From contig CALMEE010000129.1 of the NCBI GenBank assembly GCA_937862885.1, positions 1-64,000 on the forward strand: DNA of 64,000 bases, written 5' to 3'. The notes beneath the pieces are model-generated. The model did no database searches. It saw only the letters and a program-made list of their open reading frames with translations, and was not told where the DNA came from. Source of the DNA: an uncultured Planctomycetaceae bacterium (GTDB lineage: Bacteria; Planctomycetota; Planctomycetia; Pirellulales; Pirellulaceae). A program made the position numbers and the translations under genes. This document shows positions 54,401 to 64,000 of the stretch, piece after piece (position 1 is the stretch's first letter; the number at the start of each line of letters is the position of its first letter).

Positions 54401-57400
54401 GGACACGCCTGTTGGTTCGCGAGCACAAAATTACGCTGCCTATGGGCGCACTTAAAGAGTTTGAACTTGGCCGAGACATTCTTGCCAACGCCGGAACTTG
54501 CCAAGGCATTGGCAGATCACGGACCCGCAATGAGCTTGATCCCCTTGGTAAATCGAGGACTCGAATACACGCAACGGTCGTTTGACTTGCAATCCAAATT
54601 TGGCGACATGTGGGGACAGGGTCAAGCATTGCATTACAGGGGTATCGTCCTTTTTGCTGCCTCCCGTTTTGAACAATGTATTCAGACGTGCGAGCAAGCG
54701 GTCAAGTACTTGGAACAAACTGGTGACTACTGGGAAGTGCATATCGCTCGCTACCAGATCGCGGCTTCGCACCTCTATTTGGGCAATCTCCAGCAAGCTT
54801 GGGATGAGGGGATGCGTCTATATCGCTCCGGTATCGAACTGGGCGATCATCAGGCGTCAGCAATGAGCCTGGACATCATAGCGCGAGCTAGATTGGGCGA
54901 CCCAAATTTGGCAATCCTGAAACAGGAGGAATTGCGGCAACGCTTCGATATGCAAGGGCAAGCGCAATTGCTGATCGCCAAAGGGGTGAAACTACTGGCG
55001 GATCAGGAATTATCAGACTCTTACGACGCGCTTGTGCACGCTCAGGAGATGGCAAAAGTTTCCGGCTTGCGCAATGTCTATGTTATCCCGGCATTAGTGT
55101 GGCGAATCACAGTGCTTCGACTTCGAGCCGAGGCCGTTCCGGCAATCCAGCCCGAACTTCGCAAACGACTGCTTGCGCAAGCCATGAACCTTTATCTTTG
55201 GTGTCGTGTTTTCAGCTGGCCCTATCGACACTTTCTTCCTCACTTATTGCGCGAGCGAGCGCTGCTGGAATTGATTCATGGCCATCGCCAGCAATGCAAA
55301 AAATACCTGAAAAAATCACTTCACTGGTCGAGCAAAATCGGCGCGAGTCATGAGCACGCCTTAACGCAATACTTGGTGCGCAAGCTCGGCTTCTCTGGTG
55401 AGCGAGACGCAGCGTCCTCAAAATTTGATGAACAGGTTGTCGTGCCAGCCGGTGCTGAAAAATATTTTCATTTACCCGGTCAGCGACGAATAACCAATGA
55501 CAATGCTCCTGTCTCGGCTTCCTTAATTGATCGCTTTGCGCTGCTCTTGGAATCCGGGCGAAAAATCACTGCAGCCCTGGACCAGAAGACAATTTTGCAC
55601 GAAGCTCAGTCCGCCATTCTCAAGTTGGTTCGCGGGCAACACGTTTGGTCATTTACAACGGAGACAAGGGAAGGCGAGCTAGTCCCGATTTTTGACGAAT
55701 TTTGCGATCTTTCACGCCCCGCCCTGGCGGTCATTCAAAACTCCGTCCGCAACGGACAAATAATGGTCGCTGATTTGACATCAAACAGCACCACCAGTTT
55801 TGTTGCTTGTCGCTCTTTGCTTGCGGCTCCGATTCGCGTTCGAGGAGAAATTAAAGCTGGGATCGTCGTAACCCACGATGAACTCTCGGGGCTGTTCAAA
55901 GACGTGGAAACTCGTCTGGCAGATTTTATTGTGACACTTGCGGGCGCGGCCTTGGAGAACGCGGAAGGCTTCCAAAGCCTCGCGGAACTGAACGCCTCGC
56001 TGGAAGAGCGAGTCGAAAAACGTACCGAGGAATTGAATCGTCGGGCTCTTGAACTGGTTGCTTCCAATGATCAGTTGACGAAAGTCGCGTTTGATTTGAC
56101 GCAAGCACAAGAAGAATTGGAATTGGCCAAAAACCGCGTTGAATTGGCCAGCCAAGCGAAGTCCGACTTCTTGGCAACCATGAGTCATGAAATTCGCACG
56201 CCAATGAACGCCGTAATCGGTATGACTCAACTGTGCTTAGATACGCAACTCAACGACTTACAACGCGATTACCTAAAAACGGTTCAGCAGTCGGCACATT
56301 CCTTAATGAGAATTCTCAACGATATCTTGGACTTTTCCAAAATTGAGGCGGGTAAACTAGAAATTGAAAACATTCCGTTCAATTTGTGCAGTGTAATCGA
56401 AGATGCCTGTCAGTTAATGGGCGTAATTGCCCTGCCCAAAGGGTTGGAGTTGTCGATGTCCTTCGATCGCGCGATCCCGCATACGTTACTGGGAGATCCA
56501 GGTCGACTTCAACAGATTATCTTGAACCTCGTCGGAAACGCGATCAAATTTACTTCGAAAGGTCATGTGTCCATAACTGCGAAATTGCTCGAAGCCACGG
56601 AACAGGAATCACTGGTCGAGATTTGTGTCGCCGATACGGGAATCGGCATTCCGCACGACAAACAGGGGACGATCTTCGACTCATTTAGTCAAGCCGATAG
56701 TTCAACCACTCGTAGATTCGGAGGAACCGGACTTGGACTTTCGATTTGCAACCGCTTGGTTTCCCTGATGCAAGGAAGAATTTGGGTTGAAAGTGAACCT
56801 GGTGTAGGGAGCAAATTTGCGTTTGCCTTGAAACTTCCGCATCATGAACAGCAACCTGAAGATTGCAAAACATTGGCCGACTTGCTTGCGGGAAAACGTG
56901 TGCTAATCGTTAGTGATTCGGATCTCACACGCGCATCAATCTTATCCGTATTGACAAATGCGCAAGTGGACCATGTCCAGCACGCGCGAACGTTCGATTC
57001 GCCCAATTCGCTAGACCAGTATCACCTCGTATTTTTCGACATATCAGACAACAAGGGAGATCCCGGCGACTTACTCACACGTGCTCGGATTTTCCACGAC
57101 AAGTTCCAGGTGCCAACAGCGCTTGTCATTCGTAAAGACCGGGTTTCCAGTGAACTGGAAGATCTACTCAAATCAAAACAGCTCACGGCAATCCCGAAAC
57201 CGCTCACACCCAGCAGCATCACAGCCGCCGTTCACAACCTGCTTCAGGGAGAATTGCCTCATGAGACACGTGCTGACAATCCGGCGACGAATTCAACCAA
57301 TGCGAAAAGCCGCAGCCTAAACGTGCTGGTTGCCGAAGACGTTGAAGTCAACCGGCGGATCGCTGTGCGAGTTCTGGAAAAGATGGGACACTCAGTCGTG

Positions 57401-57703
57401 CTGGCTGAAAATGGATTGCAGGCGATAGAAGCCCTAGAACGCCATAACTTTGATGTTGTGCTTATGGACGTTGAAATGCCTGAAATGGATGGAATTGAGG
57501 CAACCCAAGTAATTCGCCGTTCAGAAACAGGCTCGAGAATTCCAATCTATGCCATGACGGCCCATGTCGTCCCTGAAATCCAAGCTCGCTGCCGAGAAGT
57601 CGGCATGGATGATCATATCACGAAACCAATTGACTTTGAGCGACTTCAACAACTCCTGGATAATCTGAGTACGTTGCTGGAAACTCAACTCGATCAGCTT
57701 TAA
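51422..57703 (+). CDS. giant hybrid: pseudokinase, degenerate STAND ATPase, TPR, GAF, histidine kinase, two receivers
   Basis: About 2093 residues from the ATG at 51422 (a TTG at 51386 would add 12). Domains in order: Ser/Thr-kinase-like (about 100-330) with HQNLKPSN instead of HRDLKPxN and DGF instead of DFG, so catalysis is doubtful; STAND/AAA_16-like ATPase with GHGEGLTRL near 388 where GxxGxGKS is expected (Lys replaced by Leu) but VIDDC Walker B kept; a long helical TPR-like region (about 790-1350); GAF (about 1380-1510); coiled coil; HisKA with SHEIRTP near 1588; HATPase with VADTGIGIP and [10 protein letters not shown]; receiver 1 (SDSD, FFDISD, PKP) of weak match; receiver 2 ([24 protein letters not shown]) intact. 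The kinase part is probably a membrane-free cytoplasmic sensor; output partners are unknown. Confidence 0.9.
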   Translation: MSDKTESHFNLFETKSADSFIWDSRVPRSRGQQNETNDETVKNRNNPTSQANDDSNSSADLASMESIDSSAVQSGTNHAMLGNELRSAPQQSGSDQFSGDQYVEKQIPFELQHSSDFINYVPLIDRLKWVSVSENIVFSTLVTSAGTAKLVRPKVPHMTLDQVDCFDSVEASIDFALRLLKILQQLHELNPVHQNLKPSNIFVRRDGSLLLADGFYNAVSMVVTSDTDLATRDLLYFAPEQLGLFNLATTPATDLHAVGVILYELLAGVPPYICNDATNLVFQRLSATVKPIFELRKDVPLSLNHLIFRLLKKNALDRYQSAGAVIHDLELIRGQLDNRCVCIPLGTRDTRSILAEPCLVGRDNELAAIDEVVKETLAGRASTVYIDSGHGEGLTRLLAEVGSLCTAAGGIVLHGSGAHDSETLGFPLLQSLVRSLCSKIEEYPSISLQIPVELRATLAQAYPLLHKFVPELLHVPIEEQRVQGPEQFGAQRHVMAVCSLLSQLASPERPVFLVIDDCQATADDLNSLIRELRKERRDDYVLHRSLSYLTIIAGFSNDLEMSFEPVQTNDVFHRIRLGTLSLTDTRSLIESMAGPMPDAVVQFAYEHAKGNAYLIQSLLQGLIESQAIVASSEGWTLNELNLDKLRSTTDAGEFLTRRLELLPPETIECLVCAAVLGNSFDTSFLNHFYFFSHRPKATDADTGEVTDTDLNRYVSGILADAAAKNLIWLDLSQGRATFAHDRIRDWLLETLTDEKYRRLHLDAAKLLQVHRPNQIAAIATHFDEANEPQPAFDFALAGAREARSKYVLKTAESLYLTALRNLEKLHATAQAENIEKPSWSWSTISRPQACTVTHILTSDSLDRLGDSETIRLQLLEELGKVQMLQGQYVNALVHLDEAEQLAWTNVDRARVQCELGELAFKRGEMQTAFSKCSLALDSLNFPAPKSSIKLFSSFLVQFLIQIFHTMFPRIFAQRRRRLPDDFEKLHLRILSQYGHACWFASTKLRCLWAHLKSLNLAETFLPTPELAKALADHGPAMSLIPLVNRGLEYTQRSFDLQSKFGDMWGQGQALHYRGIVLFAASRFEQCIQTCEQAVKYLEQTGDYWEVHIARYQIAASHLYLGNLQQAWDEGMRLYRSGIELGDHQASAMSLDIIARARLGDPNLAILKQEELRQRFDMQGQAQLLIAKGVKLLADQELSDSYDALVHAQEMAKVSGLRNVYVIPALVWRITVLRLRAEAVPAIQPELRKRLLAQAMNLYLWCRVFSWPYRHFLPHLLRERALLELIHGHRQQCKKYLKKSLHWSSKIGASHEHALTQYLVRKLGFSGERDAASSKFDEQVVVPAGAEKYFHLPGQRRITNDNAPVSASLIDRFALLLESGRKITAALDQKTILHEAQSAILKLVRGQHVWSFTTETREGELVPIFDEFCDLSRPALAVIQNSVRNGQIMVADLTSNSTTSFVACRSLLAAPIRVRGEIKAGIVVTHDELSGLFKDVETRLADFIVTLAGAALENAEGFQSLAELNASLEERVEKRTEELNRRALELVASNDQLTKVAFDLTQAQEELELAKNRVELASQAKSDFLATMSHEIRTPMNAVIGMTQLCLDTQLNDLQRDYLKTVQQSAHSLMRILNDILDFSKIEAGKLEIENIPFNLCSVIEDACQLMGVIALPKGLELSMSFDRAIPHTLLGDPGRLQQIILNLVGNAIKFTSKGHVSITAKLLEATEQESLVEICVADTGIGIPHDKQGTIFDSFSQADSSTTRRFGGTGLGLSICNRLVSLMQGRIWVESEPGVGSKFAFALKLPHHEQQPEDCKTLADLLAGKRVLIVSDSDLTRASILSVLTNAQVDHVQHARTFDSPNSLDQYHLVFFDISDNKGDPGDLLTRARIFHDKFQVPTALVIRKDRVSSELEDLLKSKQLTAIPKPLTPSSITAAVHNLLQGELPHETRADNPATNSTNAKSRSLNVLVAEDVEVNRRIAVRVLEKMGHSVVLAENGLQAIEALERHNFDVVLMDVEMPEMDGIEATQVIRRSETGSRIPIYAMTAHVVPEIQARCREVGMDDHITKPIDFERLQQLLDNLSTLLETQLDQL

Positions 57704-57796
57704 ACCTGCATAACTTGAGCCGGAAACTCCTGAGAACTTCCAAAACGAACGGCGTGAGAGAAGTCGAAAATTTGCAGATTGGGAATGTTTGTCGGT

Positions 57797-58369
57797 TTAC
57801 TCAATTGCATCAAAACTGAGCTTTAGTTGCGGGTCCGCCAACTCAGCGGTTGGATTCAACTCACGATAGAGCAAGCTCGGTTGAATATCTTTGTTATCTT
57901 GGTACTTATTACTCCGGTACTCATTGATTTCGCCAACGATTTGGTGATAAAAAATTTGACAAATTGGAACATAGGGATATATGCGAACGGGTTGAATAGC
58001 AAACATCTCCAGCGTCCAATAGCCACAAAAACCAACGTCACCAAATCCAGCAGTAACATGCACGAACAAACCTAGCCGACCAATTGATGATCTCCCTTCA
58101 ATCATCGGCACCAAATTATGGGTCTCCGTTCTTTCAACCGTCCGACCTAAATACAAACGATTCGGTTCCAGAGTCATTCCCTCCTCGGGAATTTTAAATC
58201 GGCGTACGCGATTACATTTTTTCATGTCGAGCACAACCTCTTCATACACCATGACATCAGGGTGTAACGTGAGATTGTAGCTGTTGGGATTTATATTACG
58301 GTGATCATAAGGATCGATAACAATATCGCTTCCCAGCCTTTGATAGATCTCTTCGCCAGACAAAATCAT
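57797..58369 (-). CDS. dcd: dCTP deaminase
   Basis: This 190-residue protein matches Dcd: MILSGEEI, IDPYDHRNINPNSYNLTLHP, EGRSSIGRLGLFVHVTAGFGDVGFCGYWTLEM (with the conserved Ser-Ser, Arg and the catalytic Glu of LEM) and PYVPICQIFYHQI. Dcd deaminates dCTP to dUTP, feeding thymidylate synthesis; a bifunctional form also hydrolyses dUTP, which the sequence alone does not settle. Length fits the homotrimeric family. The gene converges with the hybrid kinase gene and has no partner next to it. Confidence 0.93.
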   Translation of the reverse strand: MILSGEEIYQRLGSDIVIDPYDHRNINPNSYNLTLHPDVMVYEEVVLDMKKCNRVRRFKIPEEGMTLEPNRLYLGRTVERTETHNLVPMIEGRSSIGRLGLFVHVTAGFGDVGFCGYWTLEMFAIQPVRIYPYVPICQIFYHQIVGEINEYRSNKYQDNKDIQPSLLYRELNPTAELADPQLKLSFDAIE

Positions 58370-58878
58370 AAATCGACACCGTGGAAAGTATGTTGAATGT
58401 CAGTGAACGCCGTAAAACCAACCCACATATATTTCTGGGGCATGGAACAGACAGTTTAGCACTTGAATCAGACTCTTGAACTTCCCTGCGACTTGGAAAG
58501 TAACACAGTGCACCGGCAACCAACCGTGCGCAACCAACTGCATATTAAACGCCGACAGAACCGACCGGAATTCAAAAGAAACGACCCACATCACGGGCGA
58601 GACATGCCCAATTGCTGCTTCAGATGAACAGGGCACGATGACGCAATTGTCAGCTATCTGGAGTAAGGATGCCCAGCACACGCTTTCACCCGTGATTGTG
58701 AATTCCCAGATATAGTTTGTCAAGTCTCTTGGAAGTTCACAGATTCCTTTAGCCCAGAAACACACGAATACAGGCTGATGCGATTAGAGAAGGGAAATTG
58801 CCGTTGGTGAGCCAAGGAAAGACTCTGCATTCCTGCGTTCTGGAACACTGGGGAAATTTGCTAAAATATCGGTTCGAG
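58370..58878. other. intergenic region
   Basis: About 510 bases. A 121-codon minus-strand frame at 58400-58765 reads as a hydrophobic, cysteine-rich product with a GTG start and no ribosome-binding site or family motif; I do not call it. It should carry the dcd promoter. Confidence 0.35.
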
Positions 58879-59076
58879 CTAATCAAAGAAAAGCGAAAAG
58901 TCACCAAACGCTTGGACGGTTAGAAATCCGATTACAAAGAATCCAAACGCGGCAACAAACACGATTGCTCGGACAATTGGCGAGTCCTGTTTCGCTTGCC
59001 CGGCCGTGTGCTTTTCCTGCGCCCAAATTTCTCGATTGATATATTTTTCGGATTCAAGCTTAACTCGATCAAGCAT
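58879..59076 (-). CDS. small single-span membrane protein
   Basis: This 65-residue protein has a charged N-terminal half (DRVKLESEKYINREIWAQEKHTAG) and one membrane helix (VRAIVFVAAFGFFVIGFLTVQAF). AGAGGTG lies about five bases before the ATG at 59076, which supports translation. I do not recognise the family; the layout recalls SecE-size proteins but the SecE signature is absent. It lies between dcd and prs on the same strand. Confidence 0.6.
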   Translation of the reverse strand: MLDRVKLESEKYINREIWAQEKHTAGQAKQDSPIVRAIVFVAAFGFFVIGFLTVQAFGDFSLFFD

Positions 59077-59404
59077 GTCGCCACCTCTAGCTTACGACGA
59101 ACGCATATGATGTTTCGAGGTCCTTTTAAGCCTACCTCTTAACCGCACGTTTAGCAAAGAATTTTTGCGACTTAAAAGAATTCTCTGTATTCGACTTGGA
59201 CTTTGTTGCAATTAAACGAGCCTTGATGACTAAAGTTGAATCTCTTCCTTGCCGTCATATTCGTTACATGTTGTACATCGATTTACGATTCAATTCCCCT
59301 TGGCTAGGCATGCGTAATCCCCAAAAAAAGACGGTCGAAAGATGCGTAAACAATGGCATTAATGTTGATTAACCGAGCTTTGCGTTTACGGCGAACCCTC
59401 AATT
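59077..59404. other. intergenic region downstream of prs
   Basis: About 330 bases after the prs stop on the minus strand. No hairpin with T-run and no gene is evident. Confidence 0.3.
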
Positions 59405-60349
59405 TCAATTGAAGATCGAGCTGATAGACTGATGGTGATGGATTCGTTTGATGGCCTCACCCAAGAGATCCGACACCGAGAGAACTCGAAGCTTGGCCAT
59501 CCGTTCGCGATTCGCTGGATACGGGATCGTGTCGGTGACAACTACGCTGTCGATGGGAGCCTCCGTAAGCCGTTCAATGGCCGACCCAGCAAAAACGCCA
59601 TGGGTTGCGGCGACATGGATCTCCTTTGCCCCCAAATCCTTGATGGTGCGGGCGGCACCACATATCGAACCAGCTGTACTAATCATATCATCGAACATCA
59701 GGCAAACTTTATTTTTCGGTGAGGCACCGATGACATTCGCCTGTTCAGTCACTTCGGCGGATCGACGTCGTTTATCAATAATGGCGATCTCGCCGCCGAG
59801 TCGCTTGGCATGTCCAACTGCACGCTTGATGCTACCTTCATCGGGACTGACGATCACCATTTCTTCGCTGGCAATTCGCATCTTCATAAAATGCGAATTC
59901 AGTACTTGAGCGGCATACAGATGGTCGACCGGAACATCAAAAAATCCTTGGATTTGCGCCGCATGCAGGTCCATCGTCAGCACGCGATCCGCACCCGCGC
60001 GGGTTATCAAGTTGGCGACGAGTTTTGCAGTAATCGGCACACGCCCTTCGTCCTTTCGATCCTGACGCGCATAGCCAAAATAGGGAACTACCGCCGTGAC
60101 TCGCTCAGCACTTGCGCGTTTACAGGTATCGATCATGATGAGAAGTTCCATCAAATGATCGTTCACTGGAGGACACGTGGGCTGAATCAGGTAGACGTCT
60201 CGTCCACGCACATCTTCAATTTTGCAATGAAGTTCGCCGTCGGGGAACGTAACCAAAGTACATTCCCCTAAATCGAGGTTTAGGAACCCGCAAATTTTCG
60301 CTGCCAATTCAAGGTTGGCTCGTCCGCTAAATATCTTTAGCTCACGCAT
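59405..60349 (-). CDS. prs: ribose-phosphate pyrophosphokinase
   Basis: This 314-residue enzyme matches Prs throughout: FSGRANLELAAKIC, VTFPDGELHCKIEDVRGRDVYLIQ, VPYFGYARQDRKDEGRVPITAKLVANLI, MDLHAAQIQGFFDVPVDHLYA and the PRPP-binding loop MFDDMISTAGSICGAARTI with THGVFAGSA. It makes PRPP from ribose 5-phosphate and ATP for nucleotide, histidine, tryptophan and NAD synthesis. Its ATG overlaps the end of the glmU-like gene by eight bases, so both are co-translated, an order also known from Bacillus. Confidence 0.97.
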   Translation of the reverse strand: MRELKIFSGRANLELAAKICGFLNLDLGECTLVTFPDGELHCKIEDVRGRDVYLIQPTCPPVNDHLMELLIMIDTCKRASAERVTAVVPYFGYARQDRKDEGRVPITAKLVANLITRAGADRVLTMDLHAAQIQGFFDVPVDHLYAAQVLNSHFMKMRIASEEMVIVSPDEGSIKRAVGHAKRLGGEIAIIDKRRRSAEVTEQANVIGASPKNKVCLMFDDMISTAGSICGAARTIKDLGAKEIHVAATHGVFAGSAIERLTEAPIDSVVVTDTIPYPANRERMAKLRVLSVSDLLGEAIKRIHHHQSISSIFN

Positions 60350-61106
60350 TGGCGGCTTGCCCCCGATTCAAGGCTCGTTCAACCTCTTTCAATTCATCAA
60401 CCGTATTGACACTAAGCGCCTCAAGTTGCTGTAGAACTGGCAACGCACGAACCGAGCTACCATGTCGCAACATAATTCCAGGAACGTCGGTTATGTAATA
60501 CTCATTTTGCCGATTATCGTTTCTCAGTTCATTAAGAGCGTTTAGAAGTTGCCGACAATCGAAAACGTACGTGCTCATATTAACTTCACGTATCAGTCGC
60601 TGCTCATCGGTTGCATCCTTCTCCTCGACAATTGCCTCAAAATTGCCACTTGTGTCTCGAACAATACGCCCCAAACCAATTGGATTATCATGAATCAGAG
60701 TACCCATAACGGCTCCAGCCGGTTCAGCATTAAAATTGTCGAGCAGGCTTCGAATCGATGCCACTTGGAGCATCGGGGAATCACCGGCAACGACAATGAT
60801 TGGACCATCATGGTCATGCAAAAGCTCTTTGCAAACAGCAACCGCATGTCCGGTTCCCAATTGCTCAGTTTGCTCTGCGAACTCGATTCCCGGCCAATGA
60901 GACAGCCTCTCGCGAACTAGATCGGAACGATAGCCGACAACGACGATAATCCGCTCGACACCGGCATTCTTTAGCGTTTTCAGGACGTATTCAACCAGTG
61001 GTCGCGAGTTAGCTTCGCACAGCACTTTGGGCAAGTCAGACTTCATACGCGTCCCCTTACCGGCAGCCAACACAACCGCGATTGGCGAGTTACCTCGGTT
61101 CATCAT
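60342..61106 (-). CDS. GlmU-like sugar-nucleotidyltransferase domain protein
   Basis: About 254 residues, from the ATG at 61106 (another ATG follows at 61103). The nucleotidyltransferase fold shows AVVLAAGKGTRMKSDLPKVLCEANSRPLVEYVL, QTEQLGTGHAVAVC, VVAGDSPML, and GLGRIVRDTSGNFEAIVEEKDAT with NEYYITDVPGI, all typical of the uridylyltransferase half of GlmU. The left-handed beta-helix acetyltransferase half is absent, so it should make UDP-GlcNAc from GlcNAc-1-P but not acetylate GlcN-1-P; that step needs another enzyme. It overlaps prs. The product could supply the GT41 enzyme. Confidence 0.87.
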   Translation of the reverse strand: MMNRGNSPIAVVLAAGKGTRMKSDLPKVLCEANSRPLVEYVLKTLKNAGVERIIVVVGYRSDLVRERLSHWPGIEFAEQTEQLGTGHAVAVCKELLHDHDGPIIVVAGDSPMLQVASIRSLLDNFNAEPAGAVMGTLIHDNPIGLGRIVRDTSGNFEAIVEEKDATDEQRLIREVNMSTYVFDCRQLLNALNELRNDNRQNEYYITDVPGIMLRHGSSVRALPVLQQLEALSVNTVDELKEVERALNRGQAANA

Positions 61107-61153
61107 CAATATTTATCCAATAAATACGTATGTATTTTGATCAGTCGAAGTTC

Positions 61154-61993
61154 TTATTTGCTATCGCGCCGAGCCTGCGACCGTTTTCCAGCTGACGAAA
61201 TATGGCTCTTCACCTTGGTGGAGCCACTATTGATAACGTTCGTGCGAGATACGTTTGCTTTCACAGCAATCTTTTGTGACTTGGTTGATTGCTTCAAGGT
61301 TTGAGCTTTCGGCGTGCGATCAGCCTTCTTCACGCTTCTTGCCGCTTGAGTGAGTTCGGCAGCTTCTATCTTAGCCAACCGCCGCTTTCGCGCCTTGGTT
61401 ACGACTGGAGTCGTTTTCGAAGTCTTGGCCGAAGCTTTCTTCGCAGATTGTTTTTTCGACTTATTGGCGCTTTTGCTGGTTTGTTTTGCGTTGGAAGCTG
61501 TTTTTGTCACTTGCCCGTGAGTACTTGCAACTTGGTCTTCCGTAATCTGTTCGGAACTCTTCGCCTTCTTATTGATTGCGCGCTTCACGCCTTTCAGCTG
61601 CTTTTTTGTGATCGCTCGTTCAACACGATGAACGACCTTGCGATCTGCTCGATGAACGACCTGTTCCTTTTTCCCTCGCGGTACGCTTACACTACCTGCT
61701 TCAACAGCAGCCAAACGATCGACAAACGTTTGATGAATTTCGGTAAACAGAAGTTGTTTTTCTTTGCTCCTCGCATTTTCATCGGAATCACGATGTCCCT
61801 TTACAGATTGAGATGAACGTCGCTGGGTTCGCGCCACATCTCTCCACTTGTCGCGCGCAGTACGACTACGAACTACGAGTTCTTTCAATTGGACCACCGT
61901 CAATTTACTCAACTGCGGCGTTCTGGATTGCTCGTACATCTTAAATTCATCAGCTGTACAAAGTGATTTTGCTTTGTTGGCGTCAATTTTCAT
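61154..61993 (-). CDS. lysine/alanine-rich histone H1-like protein
   Basis: This 279-residue protein has an N-terminal ordered part (about 1-100; LSKLTVVQLKELVVRSRTARDKWRDVARTQRR, then LFTEIHQTFVDRLAAVE) and a basic tail of about 180 residues rich in Lys, Ala, Ser and Thr (KKASAKTSKTTPVVTKARKRR). The N-terminal part resembles a domain seen with bacterial histone H1-like tails; no function is firmly known. DNA or RNA binding and nucleoid compaction are plausible, and planctomycetes are noted for condensed nucleoids. It is transcribed towards the glmU-like gene, 45 bases downstream. Confidence 0.7.
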   Translation of the reverse strand: MKIDANKAKSLCTADEFKMYEQSRTPQLSKLTVVQLKELVVRSRTARDKWRDVARTQRRSSQSVKGHRDSDENARSKEKQLLFTEIHQTFVDRLAAVEAGSVSVPRGKKEQVVHRADRKVVHRVERAITKKQLKGVKRAINKKAKSSEQITEDQVASTHGQVTKTASNAKQTSKSANKSKKQSAKKASAKTSKTTPVVTKARKRRLAKIEAAELTQAARSVKKADRTPKAQTLKQSTKSQKIAVKANVSRTNVINSGSTKVKSHISSAGKRSQARRDSK

Positions 61994-62619
61994 CGTATTT
62001 CCTGAGTTCCGAATCTAATGGTCTTCAACATCAGCATATCTCTCCATTCCTCGATATAGCTGAATTCCATGCGTTCCGTTCACCAATTTAGCCCAGAAAT
62101 CTAGCGATTTCAAAGTTGTTTGAATGCGCGGCACGTTGTAGTGTAACCTAAACGCAATGCCTTGAAAATACGCGGCAGCGAATGCGAATTTGTCTACAGC
62201 GATGTGCGTCCAAATTCTTGATCGTTCGAAAAAGACGCGCTGGCCAGGCGCACATCTATTGAATGAACCAAGTCTTAAGTTCGTCGACGTGAAGCGAGCG
62301 AATTCCGCGCAGCCACATCTGAGAGTTCCCTAAAGACGGACTAAGGGGCAGACCTCGCTCGCTCAGTCTTTCCGCTTGATTTATTTTGGCATGAAGATGG
62401 TGCCGTGATTCACCCCAAGTGTTCCAGGTCGTTGCGTATTCTAGGTCCACAACACCAGCTCTTTTTTCCCGAGTTTTCGCCCCAATTGCGTTGGGCTTGA
62501 TAGGAATGCGACCAAATTCTATTCTTGGAGCCTCGTTTCAGACGAAGAGAAGTCGGCAAGAGGCCGCATTTGAACACACGTGCAATTTTGAAATGGAATG
62601 CAGATTGAACGGATCACGC
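61994..62619. other. intergenic region between divergent genes
   Basis: About 630 bases between the histone-like gene (minus) and the channel gene (plus). A minus-strand frame at 62256-62450 is unsupported. No clear promoter, terminator or RNA gene is seen. Confidence 0.35.
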
Positions 62620-64000
62620 ATGGATTTTAAACCAACCAGGAGTAAAGCGTCTCATGCGACGCTCTTCAACTGCCAGCTTTTTTGGTCTGCCATTAGAATT
62701 GTTTCACTTATTGGACTCTCTTGTTGTGTGTTCACGTGCCAGGGACAATTGTTGACCCCCGCCGATCTGCAATTGGTTCCGGACAAGCAAGATGTCGAGA
62801 GTGCTCGTCACGCTTCGCACGGTCCGCGGATCATCTTTGGAAGCAGTCAATTTCCAGGAAACCCGCAGCGCATCGACGACATTAATGGAGTTCCGGGTTT
62901 TGGCCACGACCTGTTCTCGATCATTCCGAAATCAGTTATCAACTTTCCGGTTTCCCAGCTTTTGTCAACGTTGAATGATGACCTAGAGTCAGCTGGCGCA
63001 CGGTCGACAGAGGGACACCAAATCGTATTGACGGCATACACGCCAACTCTGTTGCAAGAAGATACGAAACCGACCAATGCATTTCGTGAGCAACCGTCGA
63101 CACCATCATACGCCGACAACGCGCATGCTCCGGAGCTAGCGACAACGACCGAAGCGGAGCCAAGCTTAGATGAGCTGCGGCAACTTCTGCAAACGGCTCT
63201 CGAACAACTCGAGAAGCCCGCCGACGGAAGCGAACCTGCTGATTTTGAAGCGATCAAGCAGGGGCTGGCGGCCTTGCAGCGAGCCGTAGCAGACAAGACA
63301 GAGCGAGAACAGTTTCAAAAACGCATTGATTCTGCGACGGATGATCTCGCCAAATTGAACGCAGACCTTGCTGCACCGAGCATGCCACCAACGGTTGACG
63401 CTGAATTGACGATTGAAGATCTGCAAGCCGAAGCCGATAAGAATCAAACAAATATTGAGAGCGTTGCCAAACGATTAAAGGATGTGAGCAATGTCCAAGA
63501 TAACTGGCTCAATGAACTGAATCGTCTCAATGCTCTGCTGGAAGAGACCAAGGAGAAGATTGACGTCGCCGAACGAAAGCGAAGTGAGTTAGATCGTTCC
63601 AATCCGCTACGCCATCAACTGAGTACAGCACAGATTCTTGCGTTGCGAGAGCTTTATGCGAAACTTCAGAAGGAGGTTGAGTGGCATCGGCGTCGCCAGC
63701 CATTATTGGCCCCTCGTTTGATCTGGCTGCGTCGGGAACAGGAATTGTTATCGCGCCGCAAAACGCTGATCGATGATCGCCTAAAGACGGCGCGCGCCAA
63801 GCAAGCCGACGACGATGTGGCCAAAGCCAAAGAGTTTGAGTTGCCGACTTTTCCCCAGCTTCGATCAGTCGCTGAAAAAAATATTGAACTGACGCAACGG
63901 CGGCAACAAGTGGAGGCCGAGAATCAACCGATACGAGAGCTGATTTCGTATTACACGGAACTGCTGGACCGCGTTACCAGAGAGTATAACGAGGCCCAGA
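62620..64000 (+). CDS. MscK/MscS-type mechanosensitive channel, 3' end outside window
   Basis: The frame from the ATG at 62620 stays open to the last base, giving at least 460 residues; the gene continues beyond the window. An N-terminal hydrophobic segment (LFWSAIRIVSLIGLSCCVF) acts as signal peptide or anchor. A long alpha-helical periplasmic region follows, with coiled-coil features (EEKAKEK-like heptads, e.g. LNRLNALLEETKEKIDVAERKRSE) and the MscS_porin-like pattern LRHQLSTAQ, LYAKLQKEVEWHRRRQPLLAPRLIWLRREQELL. In MscK such regions precede the inner-membrane domain and pore. The pore itself is not in view, so the assignment rests on the periplasmic part alone; other large coiled-coil envelope proteins remain possible. 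Confidence 0.55.
   Translation, partial: MDFKPTRSKASHATLFNCQLFWSAIRIVSLIGLSCCVFTCQGQLLTPADLQLVPDKQDVESARHASHGPRIIFGSSQFPGNPQRIDDINGVPGFGHDLFSIIPKSVINFPVSQLLSTLNDDLESAGARSTEGHQIVLTAYTPTLLQEDTKPTNAFREQPSTPSYADNAHAPELATTTEAEPSLDELRQLLQTALEQLEKPADGSEPADFEAIKQGLAALQRAVADKTEREQFQKRIDSATDDLAKLNADLAAPSMPPTVDAELTIEDLQAEADKNQTNIESVAKRLKDVSNVQDNWLNELNRLNALLEETKEKIDVAERKRSELDRSNPLRHQLSTAQILALRELYAKLQKEVEWHRRRQPLLAPRLIWLRREQELLSRRKTLIDDRLKTARAKQADDDVAKAKEFELPTFPQLRSVAEKNIELTQRRQQVEAENQPIRELISYYTELLDRVTREYNEAQ

Noticed and set aside
58400-58765. 121-codon minus-strand frame
   Set aside because: GTG start, no ribosome-binding site, no recognisable motif, and overlaps the dcd upstream region.
1-64000. CRISPR array or rRNA genes
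   Set aside because: No regularly spaced direct repeats with spacers and no rRNA-like stretches were seen in the window.

Overview
The window looks like chromosome of a Planctomycetota bacterium, probably of the Pirellulales type, with moderate GC for most of its length. This rests on an overlapping ECF sigma / FecR-like membrane protein pair, a Ser/Thr kinase with an RDD membrane domain, a very large kinase-like/ATPase-like/histidine kinase hybrid, a TPR-GT41 protein, two CsrA genes, several secreted proteins of planctomycete style, and tRNA genes without encoded CCA. The genus cannot be fixed from the sequence.

Layout. Bases 1 to about 5215 are visibly more GC-rich and form the right end of an integrated element next to a tRNA-Ser(GCU) gene. 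It holds a HARE-HTH protein (cut by the window edge), a DUF6398-like protein on the opposite strand, a coupled excisionase-like / primase-helicase / small-protein block, and a tyrosine recombinase whose last codons lie inside the tRNA. From 5.2 to 16.7 kb follow a gene-poor stretch, tRNA-Met, a DUF1598-like secreted protein, a ChaN-like protein fused to a serine-less hydrolase-like domain, CsrA, a tiny secreted protein with a secretin-type signature, a cytochrome c'-like protein, CinA-C, a zinc-ribbon protein, and moaC overlapping a polyprenyl diphosphate synthase gene. From 16.7 to 24 kb are the FecR-like/sigma pair, FtsK with an acidic tail, and a second CsrA. From 24.7 to 34.4 kb are a SAM methyltransferase behind a GT41 glycosyltransferase gene, a haloalkane-dehalogenase-like hydrolase, and a minus-strand cluster (SRPBCC, peptidase-MA-like/lectin-like, thioredoxin-like/cyclase-like).

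From 34.7 to 51 kb come a secreted repeat-like protein, the kinase-RDD protein, a YhdH/AcuI oxidoreductase, a UvrA paralogue, an orphan GspF-like protein, a secreted protein with DPFG repeats followed by a strong terminator, a secreted isoaspartyl peptidase, an ABC1/UbiB kinase, ribosomal protein bS21 and a methyltransferase. From 51.4 to 64 kb are the roughly 2,100-residue hybrid histidine kinase, dCTP deaminase, a small membrane protein, an overlapping glmU-like/prs pair (nucleotide-sugar and PRPP supply), a histone H1-like lysine-rich protein, and the 5' part of a large MscK-like channel protein running off the right edge.

The most unusual items are the hybrid kinase, whose N-terminal kinase and STAND-type ATPase domains both lack key catalytic residues while the histidine kinase and last receiver are intact; the small element with its own primase-helicase at tRNA-Ser; and several secreted proteins built on folds with lost active sites. 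No complete, clearly new defence or biosynthetic system was identified.
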